DNA from: Ariolimax columbianus
Taxonomy: Eukaryota > Mollusca > Gastropoda > Stylommatophora > Arionidae
Assembly: GCA_036924085.1 (NCBI GenBank)
Contig: JAVGWX010000013.1
Coordinates: 65,942,157-66,006,156, forward strand
Length of the DNA stretch: 64,000 bases
Direction of reading: 5' to 3'
The position numbers and the translations under genes were made by a program. The notes under the pieces are model-generated. The model worked only from the letters and a program-made list of their open reading frames with translations, made no database searches and was not told the DNA's origin. Each line of letters opens with the position of its first letter. Within the stretch, counting starts at the first letter, position 1. Shown here one piece after another: positions 10,075 to 20,182 of the stretch.

Positions 10075-11014
10075 AACTCGCGCCACTAAGCGGTTATGAA
10101 AAAGATGTAGTTCGGAGTACGTAATGCGTTGTGTCGTAATTTACATCTTGACTGCGATATTTGCATTTTTCGGTCCGATACATCCTTTTTCTTCTTCTTC
10201 GTACGCTGTCAGACGTCAACTTGAATTTGTTCGAAGAAAGCAGCGGTCATCCTGAGGCTGTCGACACTGCCATAGAGCTTGTCTAGTGTTGGCACTGATG
10301 ATGGCCAGATGTGCTTTCTCTGATCCTCGTATGTCGGACAATTTTGCAGCAGATGTTCAGTGGTCATTTTCCCTGTACCACATGTGCATTCGTCAGTAGC
10401 AAGTATCTTCAGTTTATTGAATAGGTGGTACCTCAGTCTGTTGTGGCCTATGCGGTCTGAAGACCACGACCTGCTCTCTTCTGCTCAGCTGGTAATATGC
10501 ATCATTTTTTGTGTAGCCAGTATGTTCTCTTTCCCATTTGGCCATGTATCTGGCCCTAATTAACCGTTTGGACTCTTCGTAGGTCACCAGAATCTGGTTG
10601 TGGTAGTCTTGCACCTTCTTTTTCCAGTTTGTCTGCCTCCTCGTTGCCTTGAATGTTACAGTGGGATGGAACCCACTACTCTTTTGGGCGTGGATTGCTG
10701 GCATAGTTTACAGAGTACTGCTCTTAAGTCATTAAGTTCTGTATTTTCCTAGCTTTTTAGTGCTGTAACCACGGGCAGGGCATCTGTAAACACTGACACA
10801 TCCTACTTCAGCAAGCATGTTTTCGGTATAGTGTTAGTCTTCTATATTCTCTTCACCTTAGCCAGTCTACTGGAGTCTGCTGCAGCCTGCCACGTGTTAC
10901 GTGGAGGTGGAGAGAGTTTTGAAAGCTCTGTGGTGCTGGCCCTGACGCTAGTAGTCAGCGTCATGTCACAGAGCGCTACAGCTCATGCATTGCTGAGCAT
11001 GTTGATCCAGACCG
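10075..11014 (-). mobile_element. SINE family B split by a LINE-I copy
   Basis: The distal B body lies at 10075-10185 and the proximal body at 10795-11014, both minus strand and in correct order. The interruption is a LINE-I 3' end. GATACATCC (10177-10185) and GACACATCC (10795-10803) are the duplicated target, with one mismatch. Confidence 0.9.
10186..10794 (-). pseudogene. LINE-I (RNase H type), 5'-truncated copy
   Basis: The minus strand starts inside the RNase H domain (VFTDALPVVTALKS), continues through frameshifts to YEESKRLIRARYMAKWEREH, TGYTKNDAYYQLSRREQVVV, DECTCGTGKMTTEHLLQNCP and VDSLRMTAAFF, then the stop and a GAA tail next to the insertion site. The C-terminal cysteine/histidine stretch (CTCGTG...EHLLQNCP) is typical after RNase H in I/Jockey-group LINEs. 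The 5' truncation and TSD indicate target-primed reverse transcription. Several frameshifts make it inactive. Confidence 0.85.
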
Positions 11015-11044
11015 ATATTTCAGTCCCTTCTCATATTTGAACCA

Positions 11045-12345
11045 TAGGTTTCTTCTTCTTCTTCTTTTTCGTACGCAGTCAGACAGTAACCATTATTTTT
11101 TCGAAAAAAGCGGCGGTCATCCTGAGGCTGTCGACACTGCCATAGAGCTTGTCTTGCAGTTCCACTGGTGATGGCCACATCTGCTCTCTCTGATCCTCGT
11201 ATGTCGGGCAGTTCTGCAGCAGATGTTCAGTGGTCATTTTACCAGTACCGCACGGGCATTCGTCGGTACCACCTATCTTCAATTTGTTGAATAGGTGATA
11301 CCTCAGTCTATTGTGGCCAGTGCGAAGTCTGAAGACAACGACCTGCTCTCTTCTGTTCGACTGGTAATAGGCATCGTTTTTGGTGTAACCAGTATGTTCG
11401 GTTTCCCATTTGGTCATGTATCTGGCTTTGATAAGCCGTTTTGACTCTTCGTACGTCGTACTCGTATCTGTTTTTGGTAGTCTTGCACCTTCTTTTTCCA
11501 GTCTGTCTGCCTCCTCGTTGCCTTGGATGTTGCAGTGTGATGGGACCCACTGTACCACTACCCTTTTTTGGTGCAGACTGATGGCACAGTTTGCAGAGTG
11601 CTGCTCTTAAGTCATTAAGCTCAGTGGTTTTCTGGCTTTTTAGCGCTTTGACTACGGCGAGAGCATCTGTAAGCAGGACTATATGGCTTTCATTTTCTTT
11701 GTGTGTCACCATTTCTTCCACTGCCGCCGTCAGTGCCTCTGCCTCCGCTCTGAAATTGCTTGTGTACTTACCAGTAGCGAATGACAGTGTTATTTTTCTG
11801 CCATTTGGTAGGTTCAGGAATGCTCCTGCCCCTCCGTTCTGTGTAGTGTTTGTTACAGAACCGTTGGTGTATGCATGGGTCCTGTCCATACTTGGGTAGT
11901 TTTTCGATTTAAAGCTGAGGGTAGTATCTCTCCTTTTTTTTCAGTCTGGCAGTTTTTGTTTCCAATATCTGGTATATTTTCTACCACCCCTGGAAATATA
12001 TCCTGCCTCCAGGTAGGTTTTCGTACGGTAGTGATGGGTTTTGATGTTGTTAGTGCGTTTATGGGATCTTCGTGTATCTTTGCTTTGGCTATTTCTGCAA
12101 AGTTTCTCCGCCTTAGTTTCCCATTTCCCAAATTGTTTAGTCTCTGGTGCATTGGATGGTCAGTCAGTCTTCTGAGTTTCTCTGACTGCAGCTGGGCTCT
12201 GCATTCTCTTCTATCGGTCATGGATTGCAGTTTTGTAATCTTTTCAAGTTCTACAATTGGTGTTGACTTCATGCCTCCTGTTTTAACTCTCATGGCTTGG
12301 TTTTGAAGTTTGCTAACTAACCATATGTTTCAACAAAAGCCTTTC
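11045..12345 (-). pseudogene. LINE-I (RNase H type), longest copy
   Basis: Minus-strand order: a post-RT linker with MRVKTGGMKSTPIVELE and LRRLTDHPMHQRLNNLG; then RNase H with HAYTNGSV (11850-11876), RAEAEALTAAV, LLTDALAVVKALKS, and after a one-base slip in an A run near 11565, VQWVPSHCNIQGNEEAD; then a C-terminal region with CPCGTGKMTTEHLLQNCP. RNase H needs D, E, D and D/H. Here the E, second D, H and last D are present, but the first Asp is Asn (codon at 11863-11865). The RT itself is lost to 5' truncation at about 12345. The 3' end is (GAA)n at 11050-11072. Related copies are at 10186, 18520 and 62865. Confidence 0.9.
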
Positions 12346-12361
12346 CGCGAACAGAAAATAC

Positions 12362-12722
12362 GTGGGGGATCAGTGGTTTCGAGGTAAGGTGTCCGCATCG
12401 GATGCCGGAGGTCTCGGGTTCAAATCACGGTGGACAACAGAGATTTGTTCACGTGGAACTTCTAGTAAAAATTGCGCTGTTCTCTGGGTAGTGAGATTGG
12501 ACTCCCGTGTTCAGTGTGGAGCACGTTAAAAATCCCTTGGCAGTTAGACATTTAAAAAATAGTAATCTTAATTGCCACCGCCCGGACAAAATAATATTAA
12601 AAAATCTACCCAAATTAGTTCTACCTTCCCCCAGGTCTAGTAAGCCGCAGGAAGTTTCAAAATACTTATTACATATAGCCGAAGCCTTCAGCTACCTGGC
12701 AGCAGACATTAACATGCCTGTT
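12362..12722 (+). mobile_element. SINE family C
   Basis: Head CAGTGGTTTCGAGGTAAGGT and GGGTTCAAATCACGG (A- and B-box-like), then TGAGATTGGACTCCCGTGTT, CCTTGGCAGTTAGACATTTA, GCCCGGACAAAATAATATTA. Collinear with the fuller copy at 20703-21115 but 3'-shortened. Confidence 0.85.
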
Positions 12723-13411
12723 TGAATACCAGTATTCCAAGTATTCCAAGATAAGACGTAGCAGAGCTTACGACACATCTGTTAAGGATCTAGGCGCCAA
12801 GTAAAAAGATGTAGGAGCAGGGGTGGTACTGGATGAAAAGTTCGTCCTAGTATTGTGTAACATGTCGGAGGGTACAGGCCGAATTGTGCTTCGAAATCTG
12901 AATTCTGAATGTGCAAATGTCAGTTTAGTTTCAAATGAGTGCTGACCTATTTATGGTATTCCTTATCTGTTAAGGATTAAATTCCTTATCTGTATTGTGC
13001 GTTACCTGCTGCGTGCGTAACATGACGCCGGCAGTATAAACCGTGAAAGTTGGCGGGAAGTGAGGGGGTGGGGGAATTGAGGAGGAGGGGTGGGGGGGGG
13101 GGGGGTAAATAGTTTGTGGTTTTTTTTTCAAAACTAAGATGAAAATACGTGGTAGAGATACATTATTTAAGTGATACATTACTAGTTCTGAAATGTAGGC
13201 GGCCAAGCGGCATTGTTTGGTGCCATGGAGATTTGGCGCCTGCGATTCGTCATGCTCTGATAGAGCGTTAATTTGTTCAGTGTCTGATTGCAGTATAATT
13301 GTTCTTTATATGATGACGTTGCTAGGCAGAGAGAGAGAAAGCTAGAGATAGTGACAGAGAAGACGAGAGAGGAAACACTAATTAGAGCTTGCACGAGCGA
13401 GATCTAGAAAG
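12723..13411. other. Unassigned sequence with G-run
   Basis: No gene recognised. A G-rich stretch at 13060-13108, including a run of about 15 G, could form a quadruplex. A short GA-rich patch lies at 13328-13385. Confidence 0.4.
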
Positions 13412-13662
13412 TATTTTTTTTTGTTGACGTTCGCCTTGTTTCTTTATTCACCAAGGCGATGTTCGTTGTACTGCGGTTTTTATTTTACGCCTGTCGGCCC
13501 AGTGCATCCGATTTCGGCATCCATTTTATATTAGGGTCTGCTTCCTCCTGCATTTTCTAAGGGTTTGCTTCCCCGGGGTAACGGCCAGTGCTGTGATGGG
13601 GATCGAACCCAGCACCTTCAGATTGTGAGTCGTGTCTCCTTACGACTAGTCCACGCTGTCCC
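13412..13662 (-). mobile_element. SINE family A, full length
   Basis: Minus strand: tRNA-like head with TAGTCGTAAGGAGACACG and GGGTTCGATCCCCATC (B box), the body, the shared core (TGCCGAAATCGGATGCACTG) and an A-rich 3' end. CTAGAAAG at 13404-13411 and 13663-13670 is the target duplication. Its right flank is the large GA tract. Confidence 0.9.
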
Positions 13663-14690
13663 CTAGAAAGAGTATGAGTGAAAAAGCGAGATAGAGAAAG
13701 AGAGAAAGAGAGCAAAAGAGTACGCGAAAGGAAGGGACAGAAAGAGGGTGACAGGACAAAAGGGACGAGAGGACGAGAGAGCAAGAAAGGTAGAGGGAAA
13801 GAGAGAGAAAGAATAAAGAGACAAAGAGAGAGAAGAAATTATATAAACATACATTTTTAAAAGACATATATAAAAAGGAGAGAAAAAAGGTGAGGTAAAC
13901 AGAGAGAGATAGCAGAAGACGATACAGAGAGATCATGCACGGCAGAGGGAGAGCGAAACAAAACGAAAAATGTAGAGAGAAAGAGCGAGAGAGAGACATA
14001 AGAATAAAGAGAGAGAGAGCGAGTGAGAGAGAGAGAGAGCTAGAGGGGCAGCGGACGAGAGAGCGAGAGAGAATTATAGAGAAAGTGAAAAGAAGTACAG
14101 AGAACAACATACAAAGAAATAAAGAGAGAGCCAGAAAGGAGGAAGAAAAAGATGGAGAAAGAGATACAGAAAGATGGGGTAGAGAATGAGATAGACAGAG
14201 ATGAAGCGAGAGGGAGAGAGTAAAATGTGAAGGAAATGAGTGATAGAGAGAAAGAGAGAGAGAGTGAGAGAGAGAGAGAGGGAGTGCGCGCAATAAGAAA
14301 GATAGCGTACGTAAGTGTGAACGAGATTGAAGGAGAGAGAGAGAGAGACAGAGTGAGATAGAGAGAGGGAGCACATAAAAGACAGCGCGAGGGTGAGCGA
14401 GAGGGGAAGCGAGAGAGAGAGCGAGCGGGAGACAGAGAGGGAGAGTGAGACAGAGAGAGAGAGTGAGAGAGAGGGAGTGCGCGCGAATAAGAAAGATAGC
14501 GTACGTAAGTGTGAACGAGATTGAAGGAGAGAGAGAGAGACAGAGTCAGATAGAGAGAGGGAGCACATAAAAGACAGCGCGAGGGTGAACGAGAGTGGAA
14601 GCGAGAGAGAGAGAGAGCGAGCGGGAGACAGAGAGCGAGCGGGAGACAGAGAGAGAGAGAGAGTGAGAAAGAATAGAACAAGTAATTTTA
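13663..14690. repeat. 1-kb GA-rich purine tract with internal duplication
   Basis: Almost pure purine on the plus strand, mainly GAGAGA with CG-containing punctuation. A block of about 150 bp (GTGCGCGC..AATAAGAAAGATAGCGTACG...CACATAAAAGACAGCGCGAG) at about 14282-14430 recurs at about 14475-14625. Long S/L-rich frames on the minus strand (up to 242 residues) come from the CT repeat. Confidence 0.9.
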
Positions 14691-15107
14691 AAAAAAAACA
14701 GTTGACAAAGAACAAGTCGTGGGAATTGGGAAAAGAAACAGCGATCCCAATGTGATTAACTATTTAGCTGAAGTGAATGCGACAAATGGTTGGGACAGTT
14801 TTGGTTGGCAGAAAGCGTTGACGAAGGATAGAGAGACCCGCGCTTGAACTGGCGGTGGCCAAATTAAATAAGTCTCAAAGATCGATATTTTGGGCAGGAC
14901 TCATTTTCAGTGGACATTTCCAGATCAGGGCTTCTCTGCATTTTGTGAAGTGTAGACCCCGCGGATTTTAAGGGTTCTCTATTTAGGAAGCGTGTTCACG
15001 TGAAACCGAAGTGAACTGCACAAAGGGAACAACGTTACAGCCGAATGATCTTCATTGGGAGTAATGTTCAGCCGCGAATGAAAATGGTTGAAATGATTTT
15101 AAAAGTA
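14691..15107. other. Unassigned sequence
   Basis: Nothing recognised. TA at 15106-15107 is the left target dinucleotide of the next element. Confidence 0.4.
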
Positions 15108-16275
15108 CGAGGCGTCCTCAAATGAAACGGGACCACACTGCAACAAGTGGACATATGTACGATGCTCATGATGACGTCAAATATGGTGTAAATAGGACAT
15201 TCCAACCGTCAAGTTTGCAAAATTTCATTATCTTCTGTCTCACAGTGTAATCAGATAACCGTTGAAAACAAAGCGGGTTTGATACGGAATCCGTCCAGAG
15301 TTGATCGGCGAGCAATAATTCGGTTTCTAACAGCTGAAGGATATCGACCAGTTGATCGCATAATGTAGGCAGTGTATAGTGACAAAAGTGTGTCAAAGAC
15401 AACAGTGAAGAGATTGAACTATCAGAATATGCTCACAATGGGTACCAGTACTTCAGAATATGCTCACAATGGGTACCAGTACTTCAGAATATGCTCACAA
15501 TGGGTACCAGTACTTCAGAATATGCTCACAATGGGTACCAGTACTTCAGAATATGCTCACAATGGGTACCAGTACTTCAGAATATGCTCACAATGGGTAC
15601 CAGTACTTCAGAATATGCTCACAATGGGTACCAGTACTTCAGAATATGCTCACAATGGGTACCAGTACTTCAGAATATGCTCACAATGGGTACCAGTACT
15701 TCAGAATATGCTCACAATGGGTACCAGTACTTCAGAATATGCTCACAATGGGTACCAGTACTTCAGAATATGCTCACAATGGGTACCAGTACTTCAGTTT
15801 CTTGCTAACCACCATTTAATCTGTCTCTAGCGACACAGCGAATTCCTCTGCTAGCGAACGAAAGCTCCGGCGACGGTCCACCCGAATTGCTGCATCGTTT
15901 TGTAGATGGTATCTTATGACGCAACAATATGTGCCTGACCTGGTCTAGGAAGATCTTTCGTTAACTCACGTCCTTCTTTAAACATCATTGTCCAGTTATT
16001 CACTGTTGTCTTAGACACACTTTTGTCACCATACACTGCCTACGTTTTGCGATGAATCTCAACTGGTCGACATCATTCAGCTGTTACAAATCGAATCACC
16101 GCTTGCTGATAAACTCTGGACATATTCTATAACACAACTGCCACGTTTTATACGGTCTGCTGAGGAAATTATGAGTCGGAGGATAATGCAATTTCGCAAA
16201 TTTAGCGGTTGGTATGTACTGTTCAGACCTGAAGTGACGTCATCGTGCGCATTGTTCATATGATCACACGCCTCG
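15108..16275. mobile_element. Fold-back mariner element 1
   Basis: Both ends start CGAGGCGT and are flanked by TA (15106-15107, 16276-16277). The left arm (15108-15420) and the inverted right arm (about 15850-16275) are both the 5' part of one mariner: terminal repeat, leader, and the transposase start. The left arm reads RVDRRAIIRFLTAEGYRPVD and SDKSVSKTTV; the right arm on the minus strand reads AVYGDKSVSKTTVNNWTMMF and KEGRELTKDLPRPGQAH. There is no catalytic domain. The centre carries a 31-bp array. The element sits at the 3' end of a LINE fragment. A second example is at 39109-39844. Confidence 0.85.
15426..15797. repeat. 12 x 31-bp array inside fold-back mariner
   Basis: Exactly 12 units of AATATGCTCACAATGGGTAC plus CAGTACTTCAG, with no visible substitutions. 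31 is not a multiple of 3 and the unit has no stop in any plus frame, so three overlapping frames of 105-152 residues stay open. They are artefacts. The perfect identity implies very recent expansion, or assembly stuttering. Confidence 0.98.
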
Positions 16276-16277
16276 TA

Positions 16278-16945
16278 TGTTCTTTGCGCGCCAAATACGT
16301 TGCATAAAGCGGAAACAAATGATCTCCGGTTGGAACGGTGTGACGTCACTGTTTTTAGATTCGGTATGGTACTGAGGCCCAAAGTCGAGCCCTCTCGGAT
16401 GATTGTTCTTCTGAGTGTTTCCTTGGATTTCCTCTTTTCCGAACGCCCCTCAGGTGTCCATTTGAGTGCCTGCAATAGAACACGGTTGTAATTCATTTTA
16501 AGGACATGTGCGATGTATTTCCGTCGTTTTTTTCCTGATGTTGGTCGACACGTATAGTTGGTTTGTCTCTGTTCTTATCGAGTCATTAGTTATGAACTGG
16601 TCCCAGCGTATATTCAATAATTTTATTGAACATTTATTTTCAAAGATATTTAATTTGTTTTAGGACGCTTTTGTTTTCTTCCAGCTTTCACATCCATATG
16701 TCAGGACTGATATTACGATTGAGTTGAATAGTCTGAGCTTGGTATGTTTGCTCAGTGTAGTTGATTTCCAGATGTTGGTGAGCTGATTAAAGGCGCATAA
16801 GGTCAAAGCAATTCTAGAGAAAATTTCTTTCGTTGCATCTCCATCTTGTGTCATTTTGCTTCCAGGTGTGTGTAGTGTTGGACATTTTGTAGAGATTTCA
16901 CCTGTAGCTTGATATCAATCGTTGTGGTTGACCTGATTTTCATCA
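16278..16945 (-). pseudogene. LINE RT C-terminal fragment
   Basis: Minus strand: SKMTQDGDATKEIFSRIALT, then LTNIWKSTTLSKHTKLRLFN, SIVISVLTYGCESWKKTKAS, stop, NKLNIFENKC, RWDQFITNDSIRT, NELQPC-type stretch in another frame (MNYNRVLLQALKWTPEG), KETLRRTIIREGSTLGLSTI, SFVSALCNVFGAQRT. This covers the whole region after the RT palm to the natural C-terminus. At least one in-frame stop and one frameshift are present. The fold-back mariner interrupts directly after the end, adding foreign residues to the open frame. Confidence 0.85.
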
Positions 16946-17049
16946 AGTCTCCTCTGCTAACTGGGCTATGAAGACCTCAATTCCCACAAGCGTTAACGTA
17001 ATTTCATGGAATTTCATTAAACCGATTGATTTCTTGGATTTAATCTGTG

Positions 17050-17253
17050 ACTTGTTGCACTGCGTATTTATTATGCGCCTGTCGGCACAGTGATACGACT
17101 TTGTCTTGCATTTTATGTAAGGGTCTGATTCCTCCTGAATTTTCTAAGCGTTCGTTGGCTTACCCCGGGTAACGGTGCTGTTATTGGGAAGCGAACCCCG
17201 TACCTTCGGGCTGTGAGCCGTGTAACTTAACCACTTGCCCACGCCATCCCCTC
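17050..17253 (-). mobile_element. SINE family A, variant A'
   Basis: Minus strand: GGCGTGGGCAAGTGGTTAAG, GGGGTTCGCTTCCC, AAGCCAACGAACGCTTAGAA, and GCCGACAGGCGCATAATAAA. Unlike typical A, it is preceded by CCAACTTATTTGACTACAG, which is also found before the inverted copy at 20010. A and A' therefore look like subfamilies, A' with a 5' extension. Confidence 0.8.
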
Positions 17254-17399
17254 TGTAGTCAAATAAGTTGGTACAGCGGAAACTCAATGCACAAAACAAA
17301 TATTATGGAAATAAATGTCGCTAGAGACGACAAGATTGTGTTTGGTGACATTACGACAAGATGCATAGTTACTGGTATATCTAGGGCCATGAATAAGTT

Positions 17400-17690
17400 A
17401 ACATCAGTCAGCGATACATATCTGGTGGCATCCTTCAGGGCCAGCCAACCTTAGCTGATAAAGATCCATTTTCGCCTGAAAGTTGCGGCCCTGGAAACAG
17501 ACGGAGTCCATGCAGAGTGGCTGAGGGACTAGGGATCGACGAGTGAAGGCAAACATAATCCAATAAATGTCGTGATGAAATTGGATGTGTAGAGAGAGTA
17601 TGCCCAGATGTCGCAGCGTCGCTGTACACTCCGACATAATTCTACAGCGACCTTTTCCAGGACGAACGACAAGTTGAAAAACAAATCATG
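17400..17690 (+). mobile_element. SINE family B, strongly diverged copy
   Basis: Aligns loosely to B: CAGTCAGCGATACATATCTG, CTTCAGGGCCAGCCAACC, AAATTGGATGTGTAGAG, GATGTCGCAGCGTCGCTGTA. This is an old or distinct subfamily; the sub-motif GTCGCAGCxTCGCTGTA is also in the copy at 40300. The small minus-strand frames here are shadows. Confidence 0.5.
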
Positions 17691-17712
17691 TATCTTTGTA
17701 CTAAGATAAATA

Positions 17713-18195
17713 TCACAGTGCTGAGCACTGCATGCGATGTAGTGTCAGTGACCCATAGCTGACTGCAAGCGTCAGGGTCAGTGACCCGTAGCTGTTTGCT
17801 AGCGTCAGGGCCAACGACCCATAGCTGACTGCTAGTGGCAGGGTCAGTGACTCATAGCTGACTGCTAGCGTCAGGGTCAGTGACCCATAGCTGACTGCTA
17901 GCGTCAGGACCAGTGACCCAGAGCTGACTGCTAGCGTCAGGGTCAGTGACACAGAGCTGACTGGTAGCGTCAGGTTCAGTGAACCAGAGCTGCCTGCTAG
18001 CGTCAGGGTCAGTGACCCATAGCTGACTGCTAGCGCCAGGGCCAGCGACCCAGAGCTGCCAAGATTCTTCTACAGCTCCACGCGGTGATCCTGGATAACA
18101 GGCTGCAACCGAGCAGGCTCCCTAAGGAGAAGGGATCGAAGAGGGAATGCTAACCCTGTACCCAAAAATGATATGCCGTGGTCGGATGGGAAAAT
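17713..18195 (+). mobile_element. SINE family B with 33-bp internal expansion (second case)
   Basis: Head TGCTGAGCACTGCATGCGAT, then about nine units of the 33-bp body repeat (CAGTGACCCATAGCTGACTG plus CTAGCGTCAGGGT) at about 17745-18060, then CCACGCGGTGATCCTGGATA and AGAAGGGATCGAAGAGGGAA, ending at TGGTCGGATGGG. The 3' third and tail are missing. It has the same unit and location as in 7337-8172, but different point mutations, so the expansions appear independent. Confidence 0.9.
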
Positions 18196-18520
18196 TACAT
18201 CTAATTGGAAGATTACATCAAACAGAAAAATTGCACCAAATGGCAAGATTGCATTAAAAAATGAAAATTGCATCAAATGGAAAGATTAAATGAAACGAGT
18301 AATAAAATCAAATAGAAAGATTACATCAAAAAGAAAGATTATTACCAAAATAAAGGGTATATAAAAAGTGAAGATAACACAAGCTGATACCTCGCAAGTA
18401 AATTCGTAAAAACTGTCAACAAGCGATGGGGACTGTGCAAGGGAAATAAAGAGACGATTGTCCGTAGCGATGTAGAAACTGATTAGAATGCTAAATGTGT
18501 GGCACAATACTAATAAAGAA
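18196..18520. repeat. Short imperfect AT-rich repeats
   Basis: The phrase ATTACATCAAA(T)(A/G)GAAAGAT recurs about eight times at 18190-18340 (roughly 18-20 bp spacing, degenerate). The rest is unassigned. Confidence 0.5.
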
Positions 18521-19495
18521 TTCTTCTTCTTCTTCGTACGCTGTCAGATGTCAACCTGTATTTTTTCGAAAAAGCAGCGGTCATCCTGAGGCTGTCGACC
18601 TTGCCATAGACCTTGTCTAGTGTTGCCACTGCTGATGGCCACATGTGCTTTCTCTGGTCCTCGTATTTAGGGCAGTTTTGCAGCAGATTTTCATCGGTAA
18701 TTTTTCCGATACCACAACTGCATTCGTCAGTGCCACCTATCTTCAGTTTATTGAATAGACGGTACCTCAGTCTGTTGTGGCCTGTGCGGAGTCTGAAGAC
18801 CATGACCTGCTCTTTTCTGTTCAACTGGTAATAGGCATAATTTTTTGTGTAGCCAGTATGTTCGGTTTCCCATTTGGTCATGTATCTTGCTCTAATAAGC
18901 CTTTTGGACTCTTCGTAGGTCACACTAGAGTCTGGTTGTGGTAGTCTTGCACCTTCTTTTGCCAGTCTGTCTGCCTCTTCGTTGCCTTGGATGTTACATT
19001 GGGATGGAACCCATTGTACCATTACTCTTTTAGCTGCTGGCATAGTTGACAGAGTACTGCTCTTAGATCATTAAGTTCAGTATTTTTCTGGCTTTTTAGT
19101 GCTGTGACTACGGCCAGGGCATATGTAAACAGGACTATCTGGCTTTCATTTCTTTTGTTTGCCAGCATTGCTTCTGCTGCAGCCCTCAGTGCCTCTGCCT
19201 CCGCTCTGAAATTGCTTGAGTATTTTCCAGTTGCCACTGACAGTGTTATTTTTATGCCATTTTGGTAGGCTCAGGAATACCCCTGCCCCTCCATTCTGTG
19301 CTGTGTTTGTTACAGAACCGTTGGTGTATGCATGGGTCCAGTCCATGTTGGGTAGTTTTTCGTTATGTCTCTCCTTTCTTTTTCAGTCTGGCTGTTCTTG
19401 TTTCCAATTCCTGGTATATTTTCTGCCACCACCGAAAATATATGCTGCTTCTAGGTAGGTTTGCGTACAGTAGGGATGGGCTTTGGTGTTAACAA
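18521..19495 (-). pseudogene. LINE-I (RNase H type), third copy
   Basis: Minus strand: the end of the linker (RKYTRNWKQEQPD), RNase H HAYTNGSV (19308-19334 region), SNFRAEAEALRAAAEA, LFTYALAVVTALKS, VMVQWVPSQCNIQGNEEAD, then YEESKRLIRARYMTKWETEH, DECSCGIGKITDENLLQNCP, VDSLRMTAAF and a GAA tail (18525-18535). Of the RNase H catalytic positions, D1 is Asn (19320-19322), the second D is Tyr, and the His in the PSHC motif is Gln. Frameshifts split the domain. It is 5'-truncated at about the same place as no other copy and lies head-to-head with the RT fragment at 19495. Confidence 0.9.
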
Positions 19496-19930
19496 AGAAT
19501 TCAAACTGAAGATACTCAGAACAAGCGTATTCCCGGTGGCAATGAACGGATGAAAGACATGGACCATCACACATATTAAGGAAGAGGATCGAGGCTTTCG
19601 AGACAAAATGCTACAGAAGAATCCTCAAAATATGTTGGGCAAAGAAAATAGCAAATAAAGCCATACTGCAAGATATGAATGTTGAAGAGAACTGGCTTAA
19701 AACCAAGTTTACGGCTCAGAAACTGGGATTGTTCGACCACGTCAAGTGCTTTGACGGACTGGGAAAAAAAATCAGTTCTGAAGGTCACTGTTCCAGGAAG
19801 ACGATGCAGTAGCCGACCAAGGCGTAGATGGACACATGACATCTAGGACACCGTAAACATGAGCATGGAGCAGGCTAACAGACTGTCTGCTTATCAAGAT
19901 CGCTATCAAATGACTGGTGAGAGCGACGTT
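19496..19930 (+). pseudogene. LINE RT C-terminal fragment
   Basis: Reads KLKILRTSVFPVAMNG, stop, KTWTITHI, RIEAFETKCYRRILKICWAK, ANKAILQDMNVEENWLKTKF, LGLFDHVKCFDGLG, then shifted pieces of the GRR..RGRPRRRW.QDI end and MSMEQA. This is the standard end of a LINE RT. Several stops and a frameshift are present. The catalytic motifs are missing. Confidence 0.8.
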
Positions 19931-19953
19931 CATCCAAAGACATGCTACATGAT

Positions 19954-20182
19954 GATGGCAAACACTCTATCAACGAAGCCAATATCTGACCAACTTGTTT
20001 GACTACAGAGGGGATGGCGTGAGCAAGTGGTTATGTGACACGACTCACAGCCCGAAGGTTACGGGGTTCGCTTCCTAATTACAGCAACGTTACCCGGGGT
20101 AAGCAAACGAACGCTTAGAAAATGCATAAGGAATCAGGCCCTTATATGATGGTAAGCACTCTATCAACGGAGCCACTATCTA
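19954..20182 (+). mobile_element. SINE A' (5' part) with 35-bp flanking repeats
   Basis: SINE A' (20010-20147: GGGGATGGCGTGAGCAAGTG, GGTTCGCTTCC, ACCCGGGGTAAGCAAACGAA) with its 5' extension ACCAACTTGTTTGACTACAG. It lies between direct repeats 19954-19988 and 20148-20182, 30/35 identical (GATGG.AA.CACTCTATC...). The distal half of the SINE is missing. The direct repeat is longer than usual for LINE-mediated TSDs. Confidence 0.7.

Noticed and set aside
15372..15830. 152-, 119- and 105-residue repeat proteins
   Set aside because: All three plus frames are open over the same perfect 31-bp array.
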